Shown piece by piece: positions 41,481 to 51,220 of a DNA stretch of 64,000 nt. A model generated the notes under the pieces. The model did not search any database. It saw only the letters and a program-made list of their open reading frames with translations, and was not told the DNA's origin. Source of the stretch: Leucobacter massiliensis. Lineage in GTDB: Bacteria; Actinomycetota; Actinomycetes; Actinomycetales; Microbacteriaceae. Position 1 is the stretch's first letter; each line of letters opens with the position of its first letter. Location: positions 434,001 through 498,000 of the forward strand of contig NZ_MWZD01000017.1 in NCBI RefSeq assembly GCF_002982315.1, written 5' to 3'. Position numbers and translations under genes: made by a program.

Positions 41481-42757
41481 AGGCTCACTACTCGTTCGCC
41501 AGAGCATAGACCGCGGGTATCGAGAAGCAGGGAAGAGTCCCTGACGAGCGCAGCGAGGTCGAGTCCTTCGTGACCCTGAAGCAGAATGGTGAGGTCACTT
41601 CGTCGAGTAGCAAGTTCGAGATCGTCAACTCTGAGTCGGGTTTCACCTGTCTCCATCTGCCAGGTCGAGACAAGAGGGTCGTAGAACGTGGTAACCGCCC
41701 CTTTCTGTCTCAGCAGATGGAAAAGCTCGGAGGCAGGGCTTTCGCGGGTGTCTGAAATGCCGCTCTTGTAAGTGACGCCGACCAGAAGGACATTGCTGCC
41801 GTTGAGCGCTTTCTTCTGCTGGTTGAGGAGATCCTGGGCGCGGGATACGACGTATCCTGGCATGGATGAGTTGATGTCCTGAGCCAGTTCCACAAATCGA
41901 AATGGTCGCCCCAGCGCCTGCCGCACCCGGTGGCTGAGGTAGTTCGGGTCGATCGGGATGCAGTGACCGCCAACACCGGGCCCGGGATAGAAGGGTTGAA
42001 AGCCGAACGGTTTGGTTGAAGCGGCACGGATGACCTCCCAGACATCGATCCCGAGCTCGTGACATACCACTGCCAGTTCGTTGACCAGTCCGATGTTGAT
42101 GTGACGATAGGTGTTTTCGAGCAGTTTGGTGAGCTCTGCCTCCGCCGTGCCGGATACTTGCACCACCTCATCGATGAAGTTCGAGTAGAACGCGGTAGCC
42201 CGGTCTAACGATTCGGGGTCGTCAGCGCCGACGACTTTCGGAGTATTCGTAATGCCATACCTTTTGTTTCCTGGATCTATTCGCTCTGGCGAGTAGGCCA
42301 CGAAGAACTCAGTGCCGAGTTCGAGACCGGATTCCAGTAGAACGGGCACGACTTCTTCGACGGTGGTGCCAGGGTAAGTGGTGGATTCAAGGATCACGAG
42401 TGTTCCCGCGGAAAGCTCGCGTGCGATGGAAGAGGTTGCTGTGCGAACCGCACCTAGGTTGGGCTCATTGCCAGCACCCAGAGGCGTCGGGACGCAGATG
42501 ACAATCACGTTCGCATCTCGAAACTCGCTCGAGGAGGTTGATGCGCGATAGCCGCGGGCTAGCATCTCCGCTATTTCGGCGTCTCCAAGATCATCGATGA
42601 CTGATTGACCGGCATTCAAGGCGGAGACCCGCTGCTCATTCAAGTCGAGTCCCACCACCTCCAGCCCTGCGCTGACTGCGGCGTAGGCGAGGGGTAGCCC
42701 TACGTATCCTTGGCCGACAACCACAAGCTTTTGCCGGGTGCTTGATCTAGTTGTCAT
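41477..42757 (-). CDS. Nucleotide-sugar dehydrogenase (WecC/UDP-N-acetyl-hexosamine type)
   Basis: 426 residues. NAD fold KLVVVGQGYVGLPLAYAAVS, VICVPTPLG, the central AELTKLLENTYRHINIGLVN and the catalytic Cys in GVGGHCIPIDPNYL. It oxidises a UDP-sugar C6 alcohol to acid; the Cys context is like WecC/UDP-ManNAc dehydrogenase. ATG 42757 overlaps the sugar transferase stop. Confidence 0.9.
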   Translation of the reverse strand: MTTRSSTRQKLVVVGQGYVGLPLAYAAVSAGLEVVGLDLNEQRVSALNAGQSVIDDLGDAEIAEMLARGYRASTSSSEFRDANVIVICVPTPLGAGNEPNLGAVRTATSSIARELSAGTLVILESTTYPGTTVEEVVPVLLESGLELGTEFFVAYSPERIDPGNKRYGITNTPKVVGADDPESLDRATAFYSNFIDEVVQVSGTAEAELTKLLENTYRHINIGLVNELAVVCHELGIDVWEVIRAASTKPFGFQPFYPGPGVGGHCIPIDPNYLSHRVRQALGRPFRFVELAQDINSSMPGYVVSRAQDLLNQQKKALNGSNVLLVGVTYKSGISDTRESPASELFHLLRQKGAVTTFYDPLVSTWQMETGETRLRVDDLELATRRSDLTILLQGHEGLDLAALVRDSSLLLDTRGLCSGERVVSL

Positions 42758-44202
42758 CAGTAGGCTCCTTGGGGGTGAGTGACGGTTTTGACGGTGCGGA
42801 GGAGGATGAGGAGGTCGCTGGTCAGGGACCAGTTCTCGACGTAGTAGAGGTCGAGGCGCACGCTTTCCTCCCAGGAGAGGTCGCTGCGGCCGCTGACCTG
42901 CCACAGGCCCGTGATTCCCGGCTTCACCAGCAGACGGCGGTGCACCCACTTGTCGTACTGCTCCACCTCCGCGGGGAGCGGGGGCCGCGGTCCCACGAGT
43001 GACATCTCGCCGCGCAGCACGTTGAACAGCTGCGGCAGCTCGTCGACGGAGTACTTGCGCAGCCACCGGCCCGTGCGGGTGATACGAGGGTCGTCCTTCA
43101 TCTTGAACAGCACCCCATTGCCGTCGGACTGATCGAGAAGAGACGCCAGCCGGTCCTCCGCGTCCTCCACCATCGTCCGGAACTTGAACATCCAGAACGA
43201 GCGGCCGCCGACGCCGATCCGCCGCTGCTTGAAGATCACCCGCCCCGGCGAATCGAGGCGCACCAGCAGCGCCAGCACCAGCAGCACCGGGCTGAGCAGG
43301 ACGATCAGGAGGGCCGAGGCGAGCAGGTCGAAGAGGCGCTTCTCGAGCAACCGGTGCCCCGTGAACTCCGGATGCTCCACGTGGATGAGCGGCAGGCCCG
43401 AGACGGGGCGCATGTGGATGCGCGATCCCGCGATATCGGTCAGGGCGAGGGTCAGGATCATGTCCACCCGCCGCGACTCGAGCTCCCAGCCGAGCCACCG
43501 CAGCCGCTCCGGGCTGACCGAGTCGGTGCTCGTCACGATCAGCGCGTCGACCCGGTGCGCGTCCACCGCGTCCAGCAGCCCGTCATACCCGGCGACCACC
43601 GGCAGGCCCGGCGCCAGATCCTCACCCACCAGCGAGCCGCCGTTCGTGACCGCGCCCACCAGCCGGAACCCCGTGTGCGGCTTGCCGCACACCTCCCGGG
43701 CGAGGCGCACGCACATCTCGGGGTCGCCCACGACGATCGCCCGGTAGGTGTTGCGGCCCCGCAAGCGCTCGCGGTGCAGGCGCTTGCGCCAGAGCCAGCG
43801 CGAAAGCAGCAGCAGCACCAGGCCGATGGGTAGCGCGATCAGCAGATAGCCACGGCCGATCTCGGCCCGGAACGCGAAGCCCACGATCGCGAACAGGCCG
43901 AACACCAGCAGCGTCATGTCGAGCACCCGGCGATACTCCGCCGGTCCCGCGCCGAAGACCTTCGGGTCGCGCGTGCCGCCCACCGCCAAGGCCGCCAGCC
44001 AGCACGCCGCGAGCACGAACGACAGCACCGTGTAACCGATCCCGAACCCCAGGCTGCGCGTCGGCTCGATGTGCAGATCCTGCTCCGCGGCGCCGAAACG
44101 CAGCCACTGCGCCGCGAACACGCTCGCGAGCACCACCACGGCGTCGCTCAGCAGCAGACGCCGCCGATAGTCCTGCTCCCACACCCGGGCCCCTACCCCC
44201 AT
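42757..44202 (-). CDS. Polyprenyl-phosphate sugar phosphotransferase (initiating enzyme)
   Basis: 481 residues: four N-terminal helices, a CoA-binding-like domain (AIVVGDPEMCVRLAREVCG), a fifth helix (LFDLLASALLIVLLSPVLLV) and the PHPT catalytic domain with FKFRTMVEDAED, KYSVDELPQLFNVLRGEMSL, VGPRPPLPAEVEQY and KPGITGLWQVSGRSDLSWEE. It starts the repeat unit by placing a sugar-1-phosphate on undecaprenyl phosphate. Start ATG 44202 lies 8 nt inside the upstream gene. GC is normal here. Confidence 0.95.
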   Translation of the reverse strand: MGVGARVWEQDYRRRLLLSDAVVVLASVFAAQWLRFGAAEQDLHIEPTRSLGFGIGYTVLSFVLAACWLAALAVGGTRDPKVFGAGPAEYRRVLDMTLLVFGLFAIVGFAFRAEIGRGYLLIALPIGLVLLLLSRWLWRKRLHRERLRGRNTYRAIVVGDPEMCVRLAREVCGKPHTGFRLVGAVTNGGSLVGEDLAPGLPVVAGYDGLLDAVDAHRVDALIVTSTDSVSPERLRWLGWELESRRVDMILTLALTDIAGSRIHMRPVSGLPLIHVEHPEFTGHRLLEKRLFDLLASALLIVLLSPVLLVLALLVRLDSPGRVIFKQRRIGVGGRSFWMFKFRTMVEDAEDRLASLLDQSDGNGVLFKMKDDPRITRTGRWLRKYSVDELPQLFNVLRGEMSLVGPRPPLPAEVEQYDKWVHRRLLVKPGITGLWQVSGRSDLSWEESVRLDLYYVENWSLTSDLLILLRTVKTVTHPQGAY

Positions 44203-45167
44203 GAGGCGCCCCCGTCCGTCGAACGGGCGAAGCGGTCCCCGGCCCACAGGGAGAGCGAGCCCGTGCCGCCGGCGACCGCGATCTGGGCGGGGTCGAGGGT
44301 GGGCAGTTCGAGGCAGGCGCCGGGATCGCCCAGGGTGCCGGCGATCAAGGTGCGAGTGCGCACGCCCGCGCACTCCGGCTCCGCGGCGCTCGCCACCACC
44401 ACCCCCTCCGGGGTGAGACCCACCGCGGCTGCGCCGGGCACCGCCACCGGCTCCGCCCAGCTCGCGCCCGCATCCTCCGAAACCGCGACCCGCTGATCCG
44501 CGCAGAGCACCGCCCCGCGCGCCCCGCTCACCGCGAAGCCCACCGCATCGCACGGCGGCGCCTGCGCCCCCACCACAAGGCTGCTGCCCACGAGCCACAG
44601 GCCCGACTGGTCTGGGTCGTCCTGCCACTGCGCCCCGCCCACGAAGGAGCGAGCCACCAGCGCCTCGCCATCGGCGTCCAAATACACCGCGCGGCTCGCG
44701 GTCGGATCGAGGGCGTCGAGCGCCCGCACCGCCGCGCCCGGCACCGCGCTCACCGGCGCCGTCTCCCAGCTCGCCCCGCCGTCAGAGGAATACTCGACGA
44801 CATCGGCATCGATCCGCGCGCGCAGCAGCACGCCCTCGTCCTCGCTCACGCTCAGCAGCCGCTGCGGGGGCGCACTGGCCGGGGACGCGGTCGCGGTGGG
44901 CGAGGGCGTCGGATCCGGATCAGGGGTCGGCTGCAGCGAGGTGGGGACGGGCGGGGCCTCCGGGCTCGCCGGAGAGGGGCGCGTCGCGAGCACCGCGAGG
45001 ATCGTGATCGCGACCGCGATCACCGCCAGCACCCCCAGCAGCAGCCCCACCAGCAGGCGGGACACCGGAGTGTGATCCGGACGTCTCGCCTCGCGCGGCC
45101 TCTTTCGCCGCTGAAAGAAGGTCACTGAGAAATCACCCCCCCCCCGCGAAAACGCGGAAATGCCCAT
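44193..45167 (-). CDS. Membrane-anchored BNR/sialidase-like propeller protein with a 10-G tract near the start
   Basis: 324 residues. A membrane helix (about 37-58) and a Pro/Thr-rich stalk lead to an extracellular propeller with BNR-like repeats VEYSSDGGASWETA, VAVSEDAGASWAEP and ARSTDGGASWG. No catalytic residues are recognised. ATG 45167 overlaps the phosphatase stop (TAATG), but codons 8-11 are a run of ten G; a change of one base would shift the frame, while GTG 45125 after the tract would restore a shorter protein with the helix. Confidence 0.75.
   Translation of the reverse strand: MGISAFSRGGGDFSVTFFQRRKRPREARRPDHTPVSRLLVGLLLGVLAVIAVAITILAVLATRPSPASPEAPPVPTSLQPTPDPDPTPSPTATASPASAPPQRLLSVSEDEGVLLRARIDADVVEYSSDGGASWETAPVSAVPGAAVRALDALDPTASRAVYLDADGEALVARSFVGGAQWQDDPDQSGLWLVGSSLVVGAQAPPCDAVGFAVSGARGAVLCADQRVAVSEDAGASWAEPVAVPGAAAVGLTPEGVVVASAAEPECAGVRTRTLIAGTLGDPGACLELPTLDPAQIAVAGGTGSLSLWAGDRFARSTDGGASWG
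45136..45145 (-). repeat. Ten-G homopolymer in the propeller gene
   Basis: Plus strand C10 at 45136-45145, in codons 8-11. One of two such runs in the window. Confidence 0.95.
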
Positions 45168-45811
45168 TACGTCCTCACCTCCGCGGAGCCCGCGCCAGCG
45201 GGAGCCGCCGCCGCGCGCAGGAACTCCGCAACCGTGCGCACTGCCGGGACGAGCTGCGCGCGCGACCGCTCGTACACCTCGTGCGAGGAACCGAAAGGAT
45301 CCACGACCTCGTCGTCCTCCGGGCTGTCGGGGGGCGCCGCGGCCCCGCGGGCCTGCGCGGCGCGCGTCACCGCGAGCCGCATCCTCGCCCCCGCATCCCC
45401 CGGGTCGGCGCCGAAGCCGTCGACCGCGGCGTGGGGGACGAGCCGTGCGAACTCGCGCAGCGTGAATGCCGTCCGGTTGGCCCGCGGCACCAGCTCCACC
45501 GTGGCGCGGCGGTGCTCGCGGGCGAGGGCGAGCACCAGATCGGCCTCGGCGACGGCCTCCGCCGTGATCTGGCGGGCCTGGTGCCGCGTGGCGTCGTGCA
45601 GGTCCAGCTCCTCGGCGATGCGCCGCATCGGCGCATCCATCGGCGCACCCTCCATCGCCCGGGTGCCGGCGCTCGTCACCGACACCGGCAGGCCGCGCAG
45701 CTCCCGCCGCAGCAGCGAAGCCGCCAGCGGCGAACGGCAGATGTTGCCCGTGCACACCGTCAGAATGGAGAAGGGCCCGGCCTTCGGGGCCTCGTCGAAG
45801 AGCTCGAACAT
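45167..45811 (-). CDS. Low-molecular-weight protein tyrosine phosphatase (Wzb-like)
   Basis: 214 residues. P-loop VCTGNICRSPLAASLL holds Cys and Arg; the general acid is in the DPFGSSHEVYE segment, where the usual DP motif is present. It would dephosphorylate the kinase encoded 4 bp upstream and thereby tune chain length and export. ATG 45811 has GAGGC close upstream. Confidence 0.92.
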   Translation of the reverse strand: MFELFDEAPKAGPFSILTVCTGNICRSPLAASLLRRELRGLPVSVTSAGTRAMEGAPMDAPMRRIAEELDLHDATRHQARQITAEAVAEADLVLALAREHRRATVELVPRANRTAFTLREFARLVPHAAVDGFGADPGDAGARMRLAVTRAAQARGAAAPPDSPEDDEVVDPFGSSHEVYERSRAQLVPAVRTVAEFLRAAAAPAGAGSAEVRT

Positions 45812-45815
45812 GGCC

Positions 45816-47255
45816 TCAGCGCTTCCGTCCGGCGTTTTCCGGGGCCTTCGGATCCAGTTCTGACTCCGCGGAGCCGTAGCCGTAGCCCCCGTATCCGTAG
45901 CCCCCATAGCCGTAGCTGTTCGGCCCGCGCGTCGGCAGCATCGTCACCACGATGCCCCGCAGGGTGCCTCCCGCGGCGGCCAGCGAACGCACCGCCATCG
46001 CGAGATCCTGCTTGCGCGTCGACCCCGAGGCGGCGACCAGGATCGTGCCGTTCGTCAGCTTGCTCAGCACCGCAGCATCGGTCACCAGCAGGATGGGCGG
46101 CGCGTCGATGAGCACGAAGTCGAAGTGCTCGTGCAGCTGGCGCATCAGCTCCACCATCGCCGCCGAGCCGAGCAGCTCGCTCGGATTCGGCGGCACCTTG
46201 CCCGCGGGCAGCACGAACAGCCGCTTCGAGCCCCAGCGCTGCAGCACCTCCGTGATCTTGGCGCGGCCGATGAGCACATCGGTGAGGCCCACGCCGCCCT
46301 CCAGGCCCATGTACTCGGCCACCCGTGGCAGGCGCAGATCCCCGTCGATGAGCGCGACCGTGGCACCCGACTCGGCGAGCGCGATCGCGAGATTGGCCAT
46401 CGTGGTCGACTTGCCCTCGCCCGGGCTGGCCGATGAGACGACGAAGCTGCGGCCCCGCTGCTCCGAATCCTCGTTGACCGAGAGGAACTGCAGATTGGTG
46501 CGCAGCGTGCGGAACGACTCGGCGCGGGGGCTCTTCGGATCGGAGTGCACGACGAGCGGGCGGCTCTTCGCATTGGGATCGAAGGCGATGCCGCCCAGCA
46601 GCGGCGCGTCCGTGAGCTGCTCCAGATCGTGCAGCGAGTGCACGCGGGTGTCGAGCACGGTGCGCAGCACCGCGATCGCGACGCCGAGCGCGAGGCCCAC
46701 GAGCGCGCCGAGAGCCAGATTGAGTGCGAGGCGCGGGCTGACCGGGGACGCGGGAACGAGTGCGGGCTGCACCGTCGTCAGCTTCACGGGGCTCGCGCCG
46801 TCCTCCGCCCCCATGATCTCCAGCCCGTCCTGCACGAGCTGCGTGAAGCTCGCGCCGATCGCGTTCGCGATCTCGGCCGCGCGCTCAGGGTCGTCGTCGC
46901 TGACGGTGATGTTGACGAGCGAGGTGTTCAGCGGGGCCTCCGCCGAGACGCGCTTCGCGAGATCCGTCACCGAGTCATCGAGCTGCAGCTCCTCGACCAC
47001 CGGGCGCAGCACGCTCTCCGTCGTGACGATGCTCACGTAGCTCTGCACGCTCTGCCGGGCGAAGTTCGACCCGGCGACCAGATCACCCGAGGTCTGGCTC
47101 TCGTTGCGCACCGACACGTAGAGCTCCGTGCGGGCCTCGTACTCCGGCGTCATGAGCAGGGAGGCTCCCGCGCCGACGATGATGCCGAGCAGCGTGCAGG
47201 CGACGATCAGGACCCAGTACTTGCGCAGAATGTGAACGTAATCCCGCAGCTCCAT
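45816..47255 (-). CDS. Polysaccharide co-polymerase/tyrosine kinase (Wzz-Wzc-like) with Tyr-Gly tail
   Basis: 479 residues: N-terminal Wzz domain with helices at about 14-35 and 175-198, then a BY-kinase domain with Walker A SASPGEGKSTT, Walker A' VALIDGDLR and Walker B DFVLIDAPP. The tail NSYGYGGYGYGGYGYG has seven tyrosines, the likely autophosphorylation cluster. First gene of the polysaccharide operon. The 239-bp gap to 47495 has a perfect 14-bp palindrome (47421-47434) and no gene. Confidence 0.93.
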   Translation of the reverse strand: MELRDYVHILRKYWVLIVACTLLGIIVGAGASLLMTPEYEARTELYVSVRNESQTSGDLVAGSNFARQSVQSYVSIVTTESVLRPVVEELQLDDSVTDLAKRVSAEAPLNTSLVNITVSDDDPERAAEIANAIGASFTQLVQDGLEIMGAEDGASPVKLTTVQPALVPASPVSPRLALNLALGALVGLALGVAIAVLRTVLDTRVHSLHDLEQLTDAPLLGGIAFDPNAKSRPLVVHSDPKSPRAESFRTLRTNLQFLSVNEDSEQRGRSFVVSSASPGEGKSTTMANLAIALAESGATVALIDGDLRLPRVAEYMGLEGGVGLTDVLIGRAKITEVLQRWGSKRLFVLPAGKVPPNPSELLGSAAMVELMRQLHEHFDFVLIDAPPILLVTDAAVLSKLTNGTILVAASGSTRKQDLAMAVRSLAAAGGTLRGIVVTMLPTRGPNSYGYGGYGYGGYGYGSAESELDPKAPENAGRKR

Positions 47256-47420
47256 GCCTCGCCAATCACCCTCATCATCCCTTGAGGACCCCGTGAGTCG
47301 CGTTCGTTGCGCCTGTGGGATCGCGCACAGTATCGTTTGCAGCCTATGGCGTGGGGGCGGCCGCGATGCGGGTGCGCAGCTGAGTGGAGTATGCGAGAAG
47401 CGTCGGGCGCGCGAATGCGC

Positions 47421-47434
47421 CCCCTCATGAGGGG
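47421..47434. terminator. 14-bp perfect palindrome between the LuxR gene and the polysaccharide operon
   Basis: CCCCTCATGAGGGG, next to GGGCGC/GCGCCC (47405-47422). It lies about 60 bp beyond the LuxR-family stop codon, so it may end that transcript, or be an operator for the operon promoter that follows. Confidence 0.35.
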
Positions 47435-47494
47435 CTCAGGGGTGGAATCTCACAGGGCTTTGAGTATTCTCGCGGCCGGAATGGTGGAGCTGGG

Positions 47495-50035
47495 CTAGGA
47501 GAGGCGGGGGAGTCGCTCCTTCAGCTGGGTGCGGCGGTTGATGCCGAGGCGCGCCATGATCCTGCGCATGTGGTTCTCGACGGTGCGCCGCGACAGCACG
47601 AGCTCGGCTGCGATCTCCGCGTTGCTCAGGCCGCGGGCGGCGAGCATCGCCACCTCCTGCTCCCGCTCCGAGAGCTGGATGCGGCCGACCGCGAGGCGGC
47701 GCATCTCCGAGGTGTCGCCGGCGATGAAGGGCGCCAGCTCGGCGATGCGGGCCTCGATCCCCTCGACCGCCTGCGGATTCGAGGCGCGCGCCACCTGCAG
47801 GGCGCGGGCGAGGAGCGCGAGACCCGCGCCCGGCTGCCCCTCACGGACGAGCCGCTCCGCCTCGGCAGCGACCTCCTCGGCGCTCTGCAGCGCCATGGCC
47901 GTCGCGTAGATGCGCAGTGTCGTGAGGAAGCCGCCCTCCAGGGGTTCGAGGTACTCGCGCACCGACTCGTAGCGTGCGGGGCTCGGGTCGAGTTCGATGG
48001 CGCCGGCCATGGCGAGGATCGCGCTGTAGCGCCAGCCGCGGCGCCACATGTCGAGGCCGCCCGAGGTCGCCAGCTCGGCAGCGGCGACCGGGTCCGCGGT
48101 GTCGGCGACGGCCTGCACCTCGGCGAGTAGTCGCGACTGGGTGGGCAGCGGGCCATCGGGCCCCGGCACCTCGGCCGCGTCCTGACGCCGATTGGCGCTC
48201 ACCTGCCGGGCGCCCTGGCGAGACGCGGACACGCTGTCGAGCACCAGCAGCGAGAGCTGCGCGAAGGGCGGATACCAGGACGGTTCTCCCAGGTGCGTCG
48301 CGAACTCCACGATGGCCGAGCCGCGGCTGTGACGCGCGAGCATGAAGTCCGCGAAGGCGCACAGCGCCCCGTAGGCGCGGATCGCCCGCGGGTCGAGACG
48401 CTCCTCGCCGGCGAGCAGCCCCGCCATGCCGTAGCGGTGCAGGGCGAGCGGGCCCTCGCGCGCGAGGATCACGTGCCCCTCGATGATGCGGGCCCGCAGC
48501 CCGCCGCCCTCGGGGTCGAGGGCGCGGATCGCCTCCAGGTGGCCGTGCGCGTCCTCGATGCGGAGGCCGACGGTCGCGAGCAGCGCGTGTGCGCGATGCA
48601 CCGCCACCCGCGTGGTCGGGACGAGCGCCTCGTCGTCGGGATCGGGCAGCCGGGAGATGTCCGGGATCGTGCCCAGCAGCTCGCATTCGATCTCCGCGTG
48701 CAGGGCGAGCAGCGCTGGCCCGTGCTCCGGGTCCGCGGCGGCGCCGGCCTCCAGCCGCTGCATCGCCTCCTCCGGCAGGCCCTGACCGTAGGCGAGCCAC
48801 TCGGCGAAGCGCAGCTGCCACTCCGCGTGCGCCGCGCTGTCCAGGCGTTCCCGGCGCTCCAGGCGCGGGTCGCGTGCCAGCTCGCGGACCGCCTCGTCGG
48901 TGCCGGGGCAGTCGGCGAGCGCGTCGAGGAAGGCCACCGCCGAAGCGGTGTCCCCCTCCCGTTCCCACCGCTCGCGGGCTTCGACGAGACGCTGCCGCTG
49001 CCGTGCCTCGATGAGGCGGATGAGCAGCGAGTGGGAGCCGCGCGCCTCGGAGGCGGCCGCGGGCTCGAGCGGCGTCGCCGAGACCTCGGCGGCCCAGCGG
49101 CGCAGGCGCTCGCCGCGGATGGGGAGCGCCTGATGCTGGAAGTAGTCGGCGAGCAGCGGCGGGTACACCGTCACCATCGCGCGCTCGCCCGAGGCGTAGC
49201 CCTCGACGAGGCCCAGTTGCTCCAGCTCCTCGACGGTGCGCAGATCCGCCTCCTCCGCGAACTCGGAGAGATCGACCGCCCCCAGCAGCGCGATGGTCTC
49301 GAGCAGATCGAGCTCGTCGGGCGCGAGCGGCTCCAGCAGCGCGTCGACGTACTCCCGCAGCGACTCCGACCACAGGTCGCCGCGGGCGACCCAGGCGGCC
49401 TGGTGGTGCACCAGCGTGCCGTCGCGCACCGCGGCGTCGCAGATGGCGATCGCGAGGCCGACGTTGCCGCCGGAGGAGGCGAAGATCCGCGAGAGCGTGC
49501 CGCCCTCGATCTTGCCGCCGAGGCGGGCCGAGAGGGCGCCCTCGATGCCCCGCAGGTCCATCGGCGCGAGCTGCAGGTGGAACACGTCCCCCAGCACGCT
49601 CATGCTGCCCGGCGCCGACTGCCCCCTCCGCGAGGGGCGGCGCGTCAGGACGAGCGGCACCTCCAGCCGGCGCCGCAGCTCGCAGATCACCCCCCAGCTG
49701 GCCTCGTCCAGATCGTCCCAGTCGTCGACGATGACGAGCGAGTGCTGCGCCGAGAGGTAGCTCAGCAGCTCGCTCGACACGGCGGCGATGGATCGGCCCG
49801 CCGCCTCCCGCTCCGAGCCGATGTTGGTGAGGGTGAGGGCGGTGAGGGGCGCGGCGCGGAAGGCCGAGATGCCGTGCACGGTCAGCACCTGCCAGCCCTG
49901 AGCGTCGAAGTGATCCCTGAGGTGCTGGCAGAAGTGCGAGCGTCCGCTGCCGCGGTCGCCGGCGATGACGACCACGGCGCGGTCCTCGAGGGCGCGCTGG
50001 GCCCAGCTGAGCTGTCGGCTGCGTCGTTCGGACAT
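47495..50035 (-). CDS. Large ATP-binding LuxR-family (LAL-type) regulator
   Basis: 846 residues. N-terminal AAA-type ATPase with [10 protein letters not shown] in place of Walker A (Arg for the usual Lys) and Walker [13 protein letters not shown]; helical TPR-like middle; C-terminal LuxR HTH ([40 protein letters not shown]). Start ATG 50035, GGAGAG upstream. Immediate upstream position suggests it regulates the polysaccharide operon. The Arg at the P-loop may mean weak or no ATP hydrolysis. Confidence 0.9.
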   Translation of the reverse strand: MSERRSRQLSWAQRALEDRAVVVIAGDRGSGRSHFCQHLRDHFDAQGWQVLTVHGISAFRAAPLTALTLTNIGSEREAAGRSIAAVSSELLSYLSAQHSLVIVDDWDDLDEASWGVICELRRRLEVPLVLTRRPSRRGQSAPGSMSVLGDVFHLQLAPMDLRGIEGALSARLGGKIEGGTLSRIFASSGGNVGLAIAICDAAVRDGTLVHHQAAWVARGDLWSESLREYVDALLEPLAPDELDLLETIALLGAVDLSEFAEEADLRTVEELEQLGLVEGYASGERAMVTVYPPLLADYFQHQALPIRGERLRRWAAEVSATPLEPAAASEARGSHSLLIRLIEARQRQRLVEARERWEREGDTASAVAFLDALADCPGTDEAVRELARDPRLERRERLDSAAHAEWQLRFAEWLAYGQGLPEEAMQRLEAGAAADPEHGPALLALHAEIECELLGTIPDISRLPDPDDEALVPTTRVAVHRAHALLATVGLRIEDAHGHLEAIRALDPEGGGLRARIIEGHVILAREGPLALHRYGMAGLLAGEERLDPRAIRAYGALCAFADFMLARHSRGSAIVEFATHLGEPSWYPPFAQLSLLVLDSVSASRQGARQVSANRRQDAAEVPGPDGPLPTQSRLLAEVQAVADTADPVAAAELATSGGLDMWRRGWRYSAILAMAGAIELDPSPARYESVREYLEPLEGGFLTTLRIYATAMALQSAEEVAAEAERLVREGQPGAGLALLARALQVARASNPQAVEGIEARIAELAPFIAGDTSEMRRLAVGRIQLSEREQEVAMLAARGLSNAEIAAELVLSRRTVENHMRRIMARLGINRRTQLKERLPRLS

Positions 50036-50478
50036 GTGCTCTCCGGATTCTCCGGCTGCGGCCGCCACGCGGGGGGGCGGGGGCTCCCGGTGGGAGCCGG
50101 GAAGGGCGGCGGCGATGCCGGTGTTCTGGTGCCGCTCGTTCGGCGCCCCACGCTGGGCGCCACGGCTTCGGCAATTCCATTATCACCTCATAAGTGACAA
50201 AAATACCTAGCGAAGCTGCAATCGTTACTCCATGGTGCGTCCCATGTCACTCAACGGGCCGCGGGACCCCGCAGCGGGGTGTACCGGGCGCATAACCTGA
50301 TGGTGGTCCTCGCAAGTCCCCCCCAAGACAAAATTGCGATGGACCGTTCCCTCAGGAGGGCATCTCTTGCCCCTTGCAGGTGGTGGTCGGCCCTTTTCCC
50401 GAAGAACCCCCCGGCCACCACCTTCCTGTGCCCGCGGCGTGACGGACGCTGTTCGAGGCGGTGCGGCCGCCGTCAGGC
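50036..50478. other. Gene-free region upstream of the LuxR regulator
   Basis: 443 bp, no convincing gene. An AT-rich part (about 50175-50225) probably holds the LuxR promoter; GGCTCCC/GGGAGCC (50087-50103) is a short hairpin in its leader. Confidence 0.4.
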
Positions 50479-50496
50479 CGCGGGCCTCTGCCCGCG
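50479..50496 (-). terminator. Short hairpin after the TetR gene
   Basis: CGCGGGC and GCCCGCG with a CTCT loop, 10 bp after the TetR stop codon; a second GC stem lies just beyond (50463-50481). There is no U-tract. Confidence 0.45.
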
Positions 50497-50505
50497 TGGC
50501 GTGCG

Positions 50506-51057
50506 CTACCCGGACCGGGAGCCGGCCATCGCGCGCAATCGCAGGATCAGGCCCTCCACGCCGAGTTCCAGTGCCGACCGGGAGGCGACCGGGTCGGTGT
50601 CGGGGTCGAGCGAGTCGAGCGCGACGCCGATCACGAGCGCGTTGAGGGCGTGAATGGCGTGCTCGGCGCCGGGGCGGGGGATGCCGTCGCGCACGAGCGC
50701 CTCCGTCAATCGCTCGTAGAGCGGGGCGACCGGCGAACCGCCGACGGGCGTGGTGGCGAAGGGGACGATGACCCCCGGGTAGCGCGCGAACATGTCGCGC
50801 ATGCCGGCGGCGAGGAGGCGGAGCACCGCCTCCCACCCCTCCGGGAGAACTCGGCCGGCGTGCTCCGCCGAGATCGCCGCCCGGACGGCGTTGATGAGAT
50901 CCTGCCGGTCCTCGACGTGGTTGTACAGGGAGGTGATGTGCACGCCCAGCTTCCGGGAAACGGCGCCGAGCGTCGGTTCGCGATTCTGCGCCGCCAGTTC
51001 CAGCGCCGCGGCCACGATCGTCTCCCGGGTGAGGCCCGGTCGCCGGGATCGCGGCAT
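50506..51057 (-). CDS. TetR-family transcriptional regulator
   Basis: 183 residues. HTH: LTRETIVAAALELAAQNREP, then TLGAVSRKLGVHITSLYNHV; C-terminal domain resembles TetR_C (FARYPGVIVPFATTPVGGSP). ATG 51057 with GGAGGGG upstream is preferred to 51072. It diverges from the amidohydrolase gene with an operator-like repeat between. Confidence 0.88.
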   Translation of the reverse strand: MPRSRRPGLTRETIVAAALELAAQNREPTLGAVSRKLGVHITSLYNHVEDRQDLINAVRAAISAEHAGRVLPEGWEAVLRLLAAGMRDMFARYPGVIVPFATTPVGGSPVAPLYERLTEALVRDGIPRPGAEHAIHALNALVIGVALDSLDPDTDPVASRSALELGVEGLILRLRAMAGSRSG

Positions 51058-51156
51058 GGGGTGCCCCTCCATTCGATGCGCTGCGACGTCGGCCTGATCC
51101 GCGCCGCGCGGCGGACGCCTCCGAGTCTACGCGCTGCGCGGGGGTTGGCGGGAGCG

Positions 51157-51177
51157 TTGACCTAGGGTATAGGTTAA
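51157..51177. promoter_or_regulatory. Operator-like inverted repeat between tetR and the amidohydrolase gene
   Basis: TTGACCTA (51157-51164) and TAGGTTAA (51170-51177), 7 of 8 positions paired, 5 bp apart; length and place fit a TetR site. Confidence 0.55.
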
Positions 51178-51220
51178 CGGAGACGCGGGGGACACGACCG
51201 CGCATCCCGAGGGAGAGAAC

